From Halichondria panicea (lineage: Eukaryota > Porifera > Demospongiae > Suberitida > Halichondriidae): a stretch of 64,000 bases of DNA. The position numbers were made by a program, and so were the translations under genes. Of this stretch, positions 1-15,000 are shown piece by piece. Numbering within the stretch: the stretch's first letter is position 1; the number at the start of each line of letters is the position of its first letter. The notes under the pieces are model-generated. The model was not told the DNA's origin and made no database searches. It saw only the letters and a program-made list of their open reading frames with translations. The DNA lies in NCBI RefSeq assembly GCF_963675165.1, contig NC_087382.1:7426315-7490314 (forward strand), in the 5' to 3' direction.

Positions 1-3000
1 GGTACTGATGTGACAAGGCTGTTTCCAGTCAAGCCAATTGAGACGAGAGAATCCGTCGAACTCGCAGAAAGTGTGAGAAGTGATAGATTAAGTGTACTTG
101 GTTCAACCACTTCATTAAAGTAGAGAACAACATAAAGTGGAAGCATTCGGTCATCCATCTTAAAATCAAAAGCAACCAGTTTAGGAGGGGAGATGTCAGA
201 GACTGTATTGGAAGCTGGGAAGGGATCACTGATGGGAATCACTTCGCTCATAACTCCAGCCAAGTCAATGAAAGTACCTACTGAGAGTGCAATGTTAGTT
301 GTAGAAGGCGCTCTGCCTAGAAGATCATTGATTTTAATCCTATCTAAATCAGCATCATTTAGAAGCACAGTAACTTCTCGGTTGCTAGTAGCAATTGCTT
401 GGCCTCCGGATAGTTGCACTCTCTGAGGGTCATTTCGATTGGGCAGGAAGGTGATCCCAGTGAAATCAATTGCTGACACATTAATTGGCTCAGTGAATGA
501 GAGGAAGAGCATTCCTTCATTGAGATTGAGATCAAAACTGAACAGCTCAGGTGGTGTTACATCGGGTTCGATATTTGTAGCAACAATAGCAGACGTGTTG
601 CGAATACTAAGCACTGCATTTCCAGAAAGATCAGTTGCAAAAGTGGGCGGGAATGAAATATATGTCCTATCAGCAAACACTTCACTGGTTTTGATGGCAT
701 CAAGGTCCGAACTGGAGAGAACTATTGTAAACACATTGTTGATTTCCTCACTAGCAATACTGTCAGTTAGTTGATAATTAGTTGAACCAGCTGCTTCGAC
801 AGACACAGAGCTTTGGATTAGGATATCACTAACAGCAACTGAGGAAGTATTCAGTGCCTCATCAAAAGTAAGAGCGATTGTTCCTAAATTTAAGTCAACA
901 TCGACATTCTGTAGACTTGGTCTAGCATTATCAGAAATTACACGAATAGCTTGTTCTGATGTTGTTGCTTCGATACGAATGTTATTTGCATCTATCACTG
1001 CTCCCATTTGAATGCTTAGGAATGGACTTTGCACAAGACTCTCACGACTCTTGATTTGATTTAGGTCATTATCAGTAAGCTCAATTCGGATGCTTGACGT
1101 CAAATTGAACGTTGCATTGACATTGGACTCAAGAATAGAGTTAGTTAGGCTATATGATTGTGTTGCAGTTGCCCCATCTTGAAGAGTAAAGCCGGAAATC
1201 ACCACCATGGTACTATCGATAACTTCATTGAACATAACTTCAAGAATTCCACTGTTGAGATCCAGGCTAAAGAAACTAATAAGGGGAGGTGTTGAATCAA
1301 TCACTGTCGCAGACGAATTAAGAGGTTGGTCTGCATCAATTGCAATGAGCCCATTGCCGAAGGAGTCTAAAACAGCACCGGAGGTAATAGACAAGAATGT
1401 TGTATCAACATCACCAAAAGAAGGATTTCTCTTGATAGCATCAGAGTCAGCTTGCAGTAGAGTTACGTAGACAATAGCGGAGGTAGTATTTGGTGTTATA
1501 ACACCACCAGCCAGGGTCAGGGAGACGGTTGATGCATTTGTTGTAGGACCATTCTGCAGTGTTACTTGTGTCACATCCAATGTTGATACGTTCACTGCCT
1601 CACTGAATTCGAGAACTATAGTATTTGTGCCAAGGTCTAAATTAAATGCGACTAACACTGGATTGCTGTCATCTCCAGTAAAGTTCATAACTTGGAGCGT
1701 AATACTGTTTACGTTGAGACGAGCGAGATCTTGAATTGCTGTTGATATTATTCTGAGGAAAGTGCTGTTTCTGTTCGTTGCGAGATCTGCTATTCCCCTA
1801 ATGTCATCAAGATCACCTCTAGCAATATTATACTCGATGATGTTACTGATAGTTGTGAGAATGGGTCCAGATGTAAGTGGATGAGTTGCTACTGGCATTA
1901 GTTCAGAGCTTTGAAAGGTCAGAGATGGATGATTCAAGGTGGAGCCATCGACAATGTCATCAAAAACCAAAGTCAAGAGGCCAGTGTCTAGATCAAAGTT
2001 GAACATCAACAGATTAGGACTAGTACTGTCTCGTAGGAACAGGGATACTGTTATGGTTGTTGACATCAGATAAATATTTCCAGAAGTATCTTCAATTGCA
2101 CCTGTGTCTACTGTCAAGCTAAAGTCTGTGCCCAAAGTTGTTACTCTCTTAACTTGTTCAAGATCTTCCAAAGAGATGGTAATTTCGACTACTGTCTGAT
2201 CAGAGCTAGCATATCTAGCATCACCAGAGGATAGTGTGATACTTTCTGCTGACGTTGACTCTACAAGAGTGAAGCTTCCAAAGAATATTGTTCCTGTATT
2301 GACTGGCTCGTCAAAAGTGATTGTCATAACTCCAGAATTTAAGTCAAGCGATGTGAATTCATTGAATACTGGTTCTGTAGTATCTGGAATAAATGATCTC
2401 ACTACTATTGGATCCACACCATCAAATACCGGTATAGCGGGGTTGTCACGTGAGTGACTTTTACCAAGGTCTGTTGCAATATTTGCCGTGTAAGTGATGT
2501 ATGCTGTCAGATTGCTTGTGGCTAGACCTTCTGTTGATTTCAATGCATTCGCATCATCTCGTTGTAACTGGAGAACGACAAGCGTATCTTCAGTAGTAGC
2601 TTCGAAAAACGACAAGGTATGATTGAGTGTGGAGTTGAAAGAATCACGTATAGTTATAGCAGAGGTGCTAAAATCTTGAATCGGCTCATCAAATTCAACT
2701 ACAAGGACGTTTGAGTTCAAGTCGAGATCAAAACCAATGACAGTAGGACCAGTAGCATCTCCAGTTAAAGTACTAACTACTGCATTTAAGGACGTAGTTG
2801 TCAACTCGGCTGTGACTGGATTGTTGGCAAAGTCTACAATTATTCCGGCTGGATATCTGATATAGCATGCCAGTTCAACAACACAAAGCGACCTTGTGGT
2901 TTTAATGGCATTCAAGTCAACATTGGTTAGTTGGATTGTCACCACAGGTCCTAGTGAAGTTACCGATTCTCTACCTGTAAGAGTATAAACTTCTCCAGAC

Positions 3001-6000
3001 GACAAATCACTGGCTTGTGAGAGAGTAATATTCTCTGCTATTAGGGAGTCTGGCCGAACAGTCTTTGAAAATCGCAAAATCAAGGTTCCAGAATTGAGAT
3101 CTAACTCCTGGAAGTCGACAAGCTGAGGAGGATTGGGATCTATTACCAGAATGTTTACTTGAAGTGCAGTGTTGGAAACAATGTTGTTACGGCTCATGTC
3201 TTGAACAAAGTCTTCTGTGAAAGACAAGTAACAGTCAGTTTTATTTAGACAGAGAGTGTTAGAGAATAGTTTGTTAACACTTTGTTGATCGATGGAGACT
3301 TCTACAACATTTGAGTCAACACCGTTGCTTGATCCTGAAAGTGAAACACTTCTTAAAGGATTCATCGAAGCATCTTGTATGACAAGGGCAGACACATTCA
3401 GTGTGTCTCTTACATTCACAGTCTCACTAAATATCAGTGTGAGGTTACCAGTGTCGACATTGATGATGAACTGTAGAAGCATTGGCTGTGATGTATCATT
3501 TAGCACTTGAGTGGCCATGAATGGCATTGAAAGTAAGATAGGAATGATTGATACTCCACTGATATCTCTGATGCCATCTGAATCGATTGATATGTAAGTA
3601 TTGGCTTCACTTGTACCAAGATTTCTGAACGCTTTGACTTCATTAAGATCCGAATTCGATAGTGTGATTGTCAGAGTTGTGAAGTTGTCTGATGAGATGA
3701 TCATGCTGTCGATGGTAACTGATTGGACACCACTTGGCTCGTTGACGAGGACAAATGATCTTGAATTCACAGAGAAGACGTCTATAACCTCATCAAATGA
3801 CAATGTCAAAACTCCATTGTTCAGATTTAAACTGAATGCAGTAAGTACAGGACCAGTTGTGTCAGCAATAATCATATTCACTTCGGTGATAGTGGACTCC
3901 AATGCATTTCCAGCCAGGTCTTGAACAGAATCAGGTTGTACTAGCAAGTAAGTGTTGTCTTGTTGAGTGGCTAAGTCTGAATAGAATTTCAAGTTATTCA
4001 GGTCTGTTTGATCGAGGGTGATTGTAACAAGTGATGAATCGGCCAATGTACTGACTGTAGAAGCAGGAGTGATATCTACAGTTGGTCCAGCAGTTACATT
4101 CGATGAAAGTGTGAAACCCTCTACGTCTATTGTAGAAATTATTACTGGTTCTGAGAATTGGATCACGAGCGTACCGTTATTGAGATCAAGATCAAAGCTC
4201 AATAGAGAAGGTGCGTTTCTATCCGCAGTAACAGATGATGCAGGTATTGGATCAGTGAGCTGCTCAAACATGATATTGGTGAAGTCGAGCACAAACATAT
4301 GAGGGAGCAAAATGAATGTGTCTGATGGAGATGTTCCGAGTGCTTGATTGAGCTTAATCTGGTCACCATCTTCCAGAGACAAAGGTAAAATGATCTCACG
4401 TGCATCCATGGTGGGCACAGGAGTATTCTGGAGGGTGTAGTTAAGAGTTCTAGCTACAGAACTTCCAAGTAGAGTGATTTGATTAGGCATCAGGGTTTGA
4501 GCTCGAACAATTTCACTGAAAGTGAGAATTAGTGAAGAAGAATTCAGATCCAAAGTAAAATTGACCAGTTCTGGTGGTGTACTGTCTGTAATGAAAACTG
4601 AAGTAGGTCGTGCTGCAGATTCAGGTATAGGGACAAGAGAATTTTCAGAGGTATCATCAATGGCAGAATCATACACTACAAGGAAAGTAGTGAAATCATT
4701 CTCAGCCAGGCCAGGCAGCTCCTTTATATTGTCCAAGTCTGCAGCATCAATCTGCACAGCTATGGTATTGTTACTTGCCGGCAGATTCAATAGAGAAACG
4801 AATGTATAGCGTACTCTGGGGATTCGATCACTGTCGATCAGCTCAAACCTGCTGATATTGATGCTTGCTCCATTGACAACCTCTGAGAAATTAAGGAATA
4901 GCAGTCCTGCATTGAGATCTAAGCCAAAGGACAGAAGTGTGGGTAAAGTTTCATCACCAGCTACTCTACTTGCAGGCAAGGCAAAGGAGGCATTGATAGG
5001 TATGAGCTGGTTGTTAACCAGGTCTCTTGCAGTTGTATCCATAGCAGCTAAAAATGTATTTTCATTTGAAGTTCCCAGATCACCAAGAAGTTGAATAGCA
5101 TCGAAGTCGGCACTGGATAGTCTAAGCTCAAAGGAGGTGAAAGATAGTTGCGTCACAGTACCACCTGTTAGAGTTACGTTGACTGCATCAGAAATATGCG
5201 AATTCTGTAGAGTTATACCACTGGGATTTATACTTGTGGTATTCATTGCTTCTGAAAAGTTGAGAATGAGGAGCCCTATGTTCAGATCAAAGCTGAAAGA
5301 ATTCAGCTCAGGCGCAATTAAATCTGGAATGAATACATCAACCATTTCAATTGCTGATTCAAGACCATTGTTCGCCAAATCCAGAATGGCATCGCGAGCA
5401 ATATATATGTAGGTGTTGTTGATATTAGTTGCTAGATCTGGCTGTGCCTTGATTTCATTTACATCAGATTGTAGCAATTGAATTGTGATTGCTTTAGCAT
5501 CCTGAGATCTTGTCACCTGTCCACCCGATAAAGTTATGCGATCAGAAACTAGAGATGTTAGAGAGCTCTGAAGAGCTATGTTGTCAATGAGGAGAGTACT
5601 TGAATTGAGTACATCATCAAACGTGAGCGAAAGTGTTTCTGCAGTGAGATCAAGACTGGAGCTTACAAGAATAATTCCTTGATTATCAGGAATGTACACA
5701 TTTACGGGAAGAGCATTTCCGTTAGTGATAGCAATTACATCACGGCCAGCATAATCATTGAAAGCATCAGCGCTCATTATGAGGAAAGTGTTGTTAGTTT
5801 CAGTAGCCAATCCACTGATTTCACTGACTCCAACTCTGTCCTGAGACGAAAGCAGTATGGTCACTGTCTGAGAATCTCCGCCAGTTGTGAATGAGTCAGT
5901 TAGTGTGTACGACAAACCAGGAGCAGATTCACTGCCACTCTGAATAGAGATTGCCCTAGGATAGATAGAACTGACATCTATTAAGTCGTCAAAGGTTATA

Positions 6001-9000
6001 TTCAGGAGACCAATATTCATGTCCAATGTGAATGCTGTAGCTATAGCTTGCGATTCGTCAATTTGCACAGATAACACAATATCCAACTGATCAGAATTAC
6101 TGTTCATAGCCACATCCATTAGAGCACCAGCATTGATCGACAGGTTAGCTTCAACTCTTTCATGGTCCAAGAAGGTGAACATTTTGAGCAACAGTGCATC
6201 CTCAGATGATAGCTGAAATAATATCTGTGTTGTTATCTCTGTGAGAGAAATTAGCATTCCACCAGACAGTGTAACCACTGCTGATGAATTTGAAGAAGAG
6301 CTGATCGATACTTGTGAGGTGTTGAATGTAGTGGAAAGGACAGGCTCATCAAAGAAGATAAAGAGCACATCACGCTGAAGGTCCAACAACGCAGATGTAA
6401 TTTGCGGACCTTGTTCATCAGGTACATACACAGAAAGAAGAGCATTGGAAGTAGAAATTGGAGACGTGGGATTTGGTGGGTGTGCCAAATCTTGAATCAA
6501 GGAAGAAGTTACAGACAAGAAAGTTGTTGTATCCATGTCAGCGAAAGGTGCTGCCTTTAGAGCATTGGCATCTTCTGTAGTCAGAGCAATTGTGATAACT
6601 CTTCCATTTTGGGAAGAGGACGATCCTCCTTGAAGTTGATACAGTAGAGAAGTGTTGGTTTCATTCTTACTAGCTTGAATGGTAATGGCAGTAACTTGCA
6701 GTGTAGATACTTCCACAGGTTCATCAAAAGTGAGAAGTAGTTGATTGCTGTTCAGATCAAGAGTGAAAACATTCACTTGGGCTGGAATATTGTCTTCAAT
6801 GAGGTCAGTAACTATTCTTCCTTGTTCTAAATTACTGGCATTGGATAGTGGGTTGCCGGCTAGATCAGTTATGAAGGAAGGCATTACCCAAGCATAGCAA
6901 TTACTTCGGAAAGAACAGAGATATTGTTGACCCTTTATGATGTTCACATCATTATCACTGAGGATGAAACTAATTTCTCTTCCACTTGTAGAAAGTGAGA
7001 TTGTTGCATTGGGAGTATAGTTTGAGAAAGGATCAGCAAACAAAGATTGGAGGCGGAATCCAGATACATCAAAATTGGTAATGTTCACTGGCTCACTGAA
7101 GCGAAGTCTGATTTCCATACTGTTGAGATTGAGCTCTACAAACTCTACCAAAACAGGTAGATTCTTGTCAGGGATTATTTCTGCTACTGGAAGAGCAATG
7201 CCATCTTGTCTTGGAATCAGAGAATTTCCACTAGTATCTTGGACGGTATCATTGGTATATCTGATGAAACACATAGCAGGTGATGTACACAACTCGGGTT
7301 GTGCACGCAAAAAGTCGAAGTCACTGCTGTTGAGAATGACCAGCAGGACACTGTTTCCTTCCAGAGTGAATTCTGCTGAACTCAGTCTGAGTTCATTTGA
7401 GAATACAGATAGTCCATCTTGAATGACAATTTCACTGATCCTAAATGTTTCCAAGTTAATGGCCTTGCTAAAGGAGAAGCTAATCGTCCCTAAGTTGAGA
7501 TCTAGGGTGAAGGAACTTAGCCCTGGACTAATGTCATCTCTGCCGTATTCAGTTGCTCGTACAGCTTCATTTGGTGCAATGGCTTTTATACGCAATCCAT
7601 TAATACCGTACACTGTGTAGGATGGCATGGAGAGGTAGGTGGTGTTCAGCGAGTCAGCAAGTCCAGTAATAACTTGAAGATTGATAACATCAAATTGTGT
7701 AAGCTCAAGCAGAAGCGCATCGGAATCAACCTGAGTTAGTAGTGTACCACCGGTGAGTGTGTACACTAGAGCACTTGAAGGTGCAGACTGCAATGTGAGA
7801 AGAGTGGAATCGAATGTAGCCACACTCAATGCTTTACTGAAAGATAGAGATATTAGTGCCGGATCAAATTGGATAGTGAATGATACCAGCTCAGGTTCGT
7901 TTGTGTCTTGAATGATATTCCCCTGAACACCAGTAGCAATCTCGGCAAGTCTAATGGTGGCAAGATCCAGAACGAAACGGCTTTCAAGAGTGAGAAATGT
8001 TTGATCAGGAGATTCACCAATACCCAACATACGAATGTTGTCTTGCAGAGATTGATTGATGGAAATGGAGAGAATTGTGCTACTCTCAAGCGAATCTATC
8101 GGAGAGATTGATGGCAACCTTACATACGAAATATTTCGCTGTACAGAGTTTTGAAGAATAACTCTTTCAGGTGTTGCGGTGGAAGCATTTACAGACTCAC
8201 TAAATGTAAGGATGACCTGACCAGTATTATAGTCAAGTATCCAATCCACTAGTTCAGGAGGTGTGAAGTCACCAGTTATCGAGTTGATTCGCATAATTGG
8301 AGTAGTTTGCAATAAGAACCCAAACAGATCGATGAAAGAGTCTGAGAACATCTGTATAAAGGTAGTGTTGATAGCTTGGAGTAGTGGTAATCGGAAGAAA
8401 AGTTCATCCAAATCAGTTGAACTCAGAGCAATTTCCACATCAGGCCCGTTCATTGTGTTTGTGATCATGCTGCTTGTTAGGTTATAGGCTACTGCCACAG
8501 AGGTATTGGTTGACAGTTGAATTAAGGAGACATCAGTTGAGCTCACATCTATTTGCACTGGTTCACTGAAGTGTAGTACTATTGTGAACGGATATGTTGC
8601 CAGCCCACTGCTCACAGCATCAAATGACTCGAGAATAGGTGGTGACATATCTCGAATGGGGGTACCGGCAATCATCAAGGAATCTACAGTGTTGATCGGA
8701 TTTCCAGCTATGTCAGCAACTGCGCCCATTGATACCATCAAGTAGCAATTGAATCTGTTGGTACACAAGTTGGAGTCTAGTTTTAGAGCATTGAGATCGT
8801 CTCTTGTCAGTTCAACTGTGGCGACAGAGCCATTCGTTGGCTGAGCAAAGCCACCACTAAGAGTAAGAACATTTATTGGAGGTGTAAGGTCACTGACCAG
8901 TGATATCAGGCTGTAATTGAACGAGTTGACATCCACAACTTCATCAAATGTTAGAGTTACGAGTCCTTGGTCAATATTTAATTCAAAGACAAACATGTTG

Positions 9001-12000
9001 GGAACTACGCCATCCGGATACACGAAGTTCACAGGGATGGCTTCACTGAAAGATTTGCCTGTTAGCAAGTTTCCTGCTCTGTCAGTCACTGATCCATTAG
9101 CAATGGCTAGGAAGGTGTTGGATGGCGAACCCAGGTCTGGAAGATACTTGACAAGATTAGAGTCTTCTTCAGTCAATTCAATAGTAATCACAGCACCCAT
9201 GGTATCAATCACGTTGCTAGTATCTCCATTAAGCGTCAGAAGAGAGGTGGGTAATCCATTGTTAGTGTTCAGCAGAGTTAGCCCGGAAACATTGAAAGTA
9301 GAAGATAGGACTGTTTCAGAGAAGGTAAGAATCAGATTAGCTCTAGTCCTGTTCAAGTCTAGTACAAAACCAATAAACTGTGGAGATGTTGTATCCTGAA
9401 TGTACTCCGATACTCTAATAGCGCTTCCATCAGGCAGTTCCAAAGCAGCAATGCCGTTGGTATCTTCAAAAGCTTCAATCTGATTTCTGAGATAAGTTGT
9501 TTCATTAGAAACTGCGAGGCCAGGGATATTTTTGATAATATTGAGATCGGATTCTGACAGAAAAATTGACATTTCCACACTGTTTTCAAGTGAATGAGTC
9601 CCCATTGTCAATTGATGCTGCTGGCTCAGAACAGAGAGCTGTCTACTCTGCACTATTAAACGGTGGATCATGAGCGTGTTGCCACGGATAGTCTCACTGA
9701 AAGTTATCACGAGTTCACCTGTATCAAGGTTGAATGAAAAGGAAGAAATCATGGGCGGAGTCAGGTCATCTCTGAGGCGGATAGCTTGGAGAGCTTCTGT
9801 GAACATTAGTCCTTCAATAGCATTTCCATTAAAATCTTCTGCTGCAGAGCTAAGTAGAGACAAATAGGTATCACTTTCATTTGTCCCCAGATTAAAGTCA
9901 GCTTTGATTTCATTCAAATCTTGTTCAACCAGGAAAATAGTGTAAATTAAATTGTTCATCGATGTTTCGAAAATACCACTTGAGATAGGAAATTGTCGGT
10001 TCGAATCGAAATTCAGGATATTCGAATCTTGAAGAGTAAAATCAGTCACGTTGAAGGTAGTGAAGTCAACTGCTTCTGAAAAACTAAGCAAAAGAACTCC
10101 TAGATTGATATCCAGTTCAAATCCTTCTAGACTTGGTCGCGTTGTGTCTGGAGTGAACATTTTTACAAGCTGTGTTGTACTTCTAACATTAAGATTGGCT
10201 GTATCAGCAATGAGTTCTGCTGTTATTGATACATACGTTGTGAGATTGGACGTTGCAATCAATCGGTTCGATTTGATAACATTAAGATCAGTTGAAGAGA
10301 TTTCAATCACTACTTCGTAGCCATCATTACTACTGGTGAAGCCATTTCTGAGCTGGTAAGTGGCATTGGGATTTCCCACTTCTCCAACAAGAAACAAGCG
10401 AGAAATGTCAAGAGACATTACATTGACAATGTCATCAAAGGTCAAAAATATTAAACCTGCATTCATATCCAGATCGAAAGATGTGAGGGACGGTGGTGTG
10501 GAGTCTTCAATGAAAGTAGTTAATTGTAGCGGAGGTGATGCAATGATGGAATTTTCTGCAGTATCTCGCAAGGTTGCATCAGCAAGTGTCAAGAAGCTAT
10601 TTGTTACTGAGGTACCAATGTCAGGGTTGAGTTTAATTGCTTGAAAGTCTTCATCGCTGATTCTTATACGAATCACTCTCTTATCAAATTCGTCAATGTA
10701 AGAAACTTGCTCGGCATCGACAGTCAGTGTGAAGTTAGATCCACTATTTGCTCTCTGCTGTAGAGTAATTCCATCACGAACTACAATGGCACTCAATGGT
10801 TCATCAGCACTAATTTCTAGTATCCCTTGATTGATATCAAGCAAGCTAAATTGAATATTACTGATACTTGGTGGAGTAACATCCGGGAAGAAATTTCTCG
10901 CAGGAATTGGCTCAGCAGGGGGATTAATAAAGTTGTGACTATTCGTATTCATCACGCCACTCGCTCCAACGTCACGAATAAATGTATCATTATAGGTGAT
11001 GTATGTATTGGAAGGTTCTGTTGCAAGGTCAAGTCGTGCTTTGATGGCAACTACATCAATGCCTTGTAGTAATGTCTCCACAACTGTAGATGGATTAAGA
11101 GTGAGTCTATTGATATTAATTAGTGTGTATCTGGTAGTCTCATTCAAGTCACTCACAAATGTGAGCGCAGTTGGAACAAAATTTGCGGAGTCAATAATCT
11201 CATCAAATGTGAAAGACAGTTCAAGAGTTTCCATACTTAGGCTATAGGACTGAAGCTCTGGAGGAGTAGAATCGGCAATAATATCCAAAGGAACATCTGT
11301 ATTTAAGAATGTGCCAGTAGCTTCAACAGGTAATACCGAGTTGCCTTCAATGTCCATAACCAAGTTGGAAGTGAATCTGAGTGCACAATTGATTGTTTGC
11401 CGGCAGAATTGTGAGCTGGCTTTTACTCGGTTCAGATCTTCCAATGAAAGTCGTATAGTTACCATGCTACTATCATTTGATATTACACTTCCTCCAGTCA
11501 GTGAAAATCCAATTGCACCAACCTCGAAAGATTGAGCCAGAGTGAGCTGAGTAAGGTTGAAAGACTCAGCTCTGACTTCCTCAGTAAAACTTAGCACAAT
11601 ATCTCCCGTATTGAAATCAAATAGTTCAAATTGCAATAGCTCTGGACGAACCATGTCCAGTGAGAGGCTTAAAGCTCGCCTTGCTCCGCCATCAGTTATA
11701 GGATCAACTCTTGCGCCAGTTGTATCATTGGCAAATGCAGCATCAAATGTAAAGTAGCAATTTGTTAGCGAAATACAGAATCCACTGTCAACTAGTATAA
11801 TGTAGTCTTCCAAGCTGAGGTCCACTACAACAGAGCTGAAGGTTGATAGTGTAAAAGTGGAGGATAGGAATTGGAATCTATCTTCTGTACTTGGCCTCAA
11901 GGCATTACTCTGCAAACCGCCCCTGAGGATGTCTATACTAGCTGGATCTAGAGCTTCGTTGAACTCAAATACTACTCTTCTTGCCATTAAATCAACAACG

Positions 12001-15000
12001 AATGATCGCAGGAAAGGATTCTCTGTGTCAGGTGTGTATAAAGATGAAACAGTGACTGAAGGTATTACTGGATTGCCGGACATATCGCTCACAGCACCTG
12101 AAGTGATGAAGATGATGGTATTGTTTTGTTTTGTGGCAAGCTGAGGGTTCACTTTGACAGAATTCAAATCAAAGTCAGTAAGGAATACTTGCAGCCTAGA
12201 TGAAGCATTGAGCATAGGCGTTGCTAAGCTCAAGGAAACAGAGCTGTTGTCAACCTCATTCACAAAGGTAATTTCTGAAGGTGACACACTCTGCAGATCA
12301 ACCGTTTCACTGAAATCCAAAATGAGACTGCCGGTATTGAGATCAAATTGCACATCGACAAGCTCAGGTGGTATTTCATCAGGGATGTATAATGTAGCAG
12401 GACCCACTGTTATAGGGTCAGACACAAGGTTTCCAGAAGCATCAGCAATGACACCAGGTAAAATCTGCACATATGAACTTGTTAAGCTCGTAAAGAGACC
12501 TCTGTTGGCAACAATGTCATTAAAGTCTTCAATTCCGAAGTCAATGATAACCTGGTCACCATCAACTAAACTAGCAGGAGAGCTTGCATCTGTTAGTGGT
12601 AAAGCCTGACCTCCATCTGCATTCTGCAGTACAATGTTGGTAACATCAAGTGTGGAGATACTCACAGACTCGCTAAAGGTAAGATAAATCTGACTGACGT
12701 TCAGGTTTACTGAGAATGATACAAGCGTTGGTGGTGCTCTATCGGGGATGTATACTGCTGCTTGAGTTGCTTCAGCAGTTTCAACATATGCATTGTTGTA
12801 GTAATCAGAAAATGAGCCCATGCTGATATTGATAAATGTAGTGTTCATGGAAGTAGCTAGATCGCTTCTCAAGACTAATCCATCAATGTCTTGAATATCG
12901 AGATTGACCGTGATAATATCAAGATCAATAGGGGATACAGACGAGCTCTGGAGTGTGTAAAACGAATCAGTAAATGTAGAGTTTGCTTGCAGTGTGATGC
13001 CAAGTAACATTACTGAGCTGGAGTTGACAACTTCATCGAATGTTAGTAAGATTCTGGAAGCAGTCAAATCCAAAGTGAAAGATAGCAGTACTGGACCAGT
13101 TACATCCATCACAAAGTTATTAGGCTGTTCAGCTAAAGAAGATGGGAGAGCAATGATGTTGATACCTGCTGCATCTACAAAAGCGGTGCTCTCATAGAAG
13201 AGATAAGTGGTGTTGATGTTGGTTGCAACGTTCCTATCAAGAGCCAAACCAAATAGGTCATCAGAGCAAAGGCGCAGGATCCTGGTATTTAAACTCTCTT
13301 CTTCAAAAGAGCCACAGTTGAAAGTGTACACTTCATCTATCGGTGCAGTATCAGATGATTGGATGAACAGTGATGTTGGATCAAACCTATCCAAGAGTAT
13401 AACTTCACTAAAAGTGAACCTTAGCAGCCTATCGTCTAGATCTAACTCATAGGAGAGCAAACTAGGAGGAGTAACATCTGCTGTGAAGTTTGTTACTATA
13501 AGGGCAGATTCTGAATCAATAACAAATGCAGAATTCCAAGCAGTATCAAACAAAGTGTTGGAGTTAACAGTAATATAGGTCTTGCTTCTTCTTGTAGCAA
13601 GTGATGGGATACTCTGAAGAGATAGCAAGTCTGTCATTGAAAGGTTTATTCGAATACTGCTGAGGGAAGTAGACACCCCATTGCTATCAACGAGAGTGTA
13701 TGAGCCGTTACTAGGAGAAAGAGTGATATTTACAGCATCCTGCAGTGTTATGCCAGTGACATCAAAGGATGTAAAGTTTACAGTCTCTGCAAAGTACAAA
13801 TCCACAATTCCACTGTTCATGTCAAGGTCAAATCGCAAAAGTTCAGGAGACGTCATATCAGACACGAATATTGTGACATTCTCAGATTGCATTGCTACAG
13901 TTGCAAAAACAGGGTTGCTAGCGAGATCAGTTATCGTTGTGTTTGTAATACCGAGGAATGTGTCTAGTGGAGATGTAGCCAAATCAGGTAAAGACTTAAT
14001 AATATTGAGATCTTCTGCAAGCAAAGTGATAATAGCTGTAGAGCCATCACGAGAGCGTACAATAGAACCTCCAGTTAAGGTAAAATTAGTGCCACTGTCA
14101 TCTTCATTGGAATGTAATGTTATGGAATTGTAAGAGATCGAGCTCACATTGATAGCCTCAGTGAAATTGAGGTTCAAGATTCCCATGTCCAAGTCAAGAT
14201 CGAAGGTATCAAGTGTTGGCCTGGTTTGGTCAGGAATGAAAGTGTCAACTTGCAAAGCTTTACCGTCTGTTATAGCTAGACCATCATTTCCGCTTGTGTC
14301 GTCAATCACAGAAGCTCTCATGGTGAGGTAAGTATTGCCCATCTCAGTAGCTAGACCTGGTAGAGAATTGATATTCACCATGTCATCCAGTGATAGTGCC
14401 ACCACTATTTCTGCCCCATTCATACTATTCGTAGTAGATTCTGCAGAGAGTTCATATGATGGACCGTCGCTAAGGTATAGAGAGGACTGTATCACGATTC
14501 CAGTTGCATCGAAAGTATTTGCAGCCGCTATTCCAGAGAAAGTGAAAACAAGCACTCCAGTCTCCATATTGAATGAATATCGGGACAAAGAAAGAATGGC
14601 TCCCCTAGGTGTGTAACCACTTGCTTGAGTATTATTAATGGTTGTGATGAGTTGATTTCCAAATAAATCTGAAATTGATAGAGGGTCCACTCTCAAGTAG
14701 GTTGTTTCTAAAGAGATGGCAAGTGATGCATCGACTTCAATCAAATCTCCATTATCAGCACTGAGTGTGAAAATAGTAGGCACAAATGATGAAGTGTCAC
14801 CGAGCATTGCTGTTGTTAAATTACTGAGTCGAAATTTGCAGCTAGCTTCAGAGCTATTAGAACAAAGTTGGAAGCCGCTGTATACTACATTGCCAACATT
14901 TGTTGGTTCATCGAAAATCAGTGAAAGTTCTAGAGTCTGTAGGATGAGTAAGAATGAATGAAATTGGGGTGGAACTACGTCGGCAAGGTAAGAGTTCACT

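Larger units (their letters stand above)
1..6018 (-). repeat. C-terminal-side partial super-repeat, cut by window edge (17 units)
   Basis: Anchors near 6018 (marker unit), 5650, 5284, 4915, 4546, 4180, 3825, 3458 and 3095 (cysteine doublet), 2722, 2340, 2002, 1640, 1258, 890, 528 and 163. The order matches the first 17 units of the other blocks, with the doublet again at units 8 and 9. There is no sign of degeneration or of a C-terminal cap or anchor here, so the array probably continues well past the window edge. Confidence 0.85.
6019..14563 (-). repeat. Super-repeat block 6 (23 units)
   Basis: Anchors near 14563 (marker unit), 14193, 13822, 13438, 13068, 12707, 12340, 11990 and 11614 (cysteine doublet), 11237, 10838, 10468, 10110, 9728, 9355, 8977, 8610, 8230, 7866, 7497 and 7128 (second doublet), 6747 and 6380. 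It differs from the other blocks in having an additional single cysteine unit at anchor 8977 (unit 16). It also has a scattered pair (13266-13268 and 13314-13316) in the unit anchored at 13438. Length is about 8.55 kb. Confidence 0.85.
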
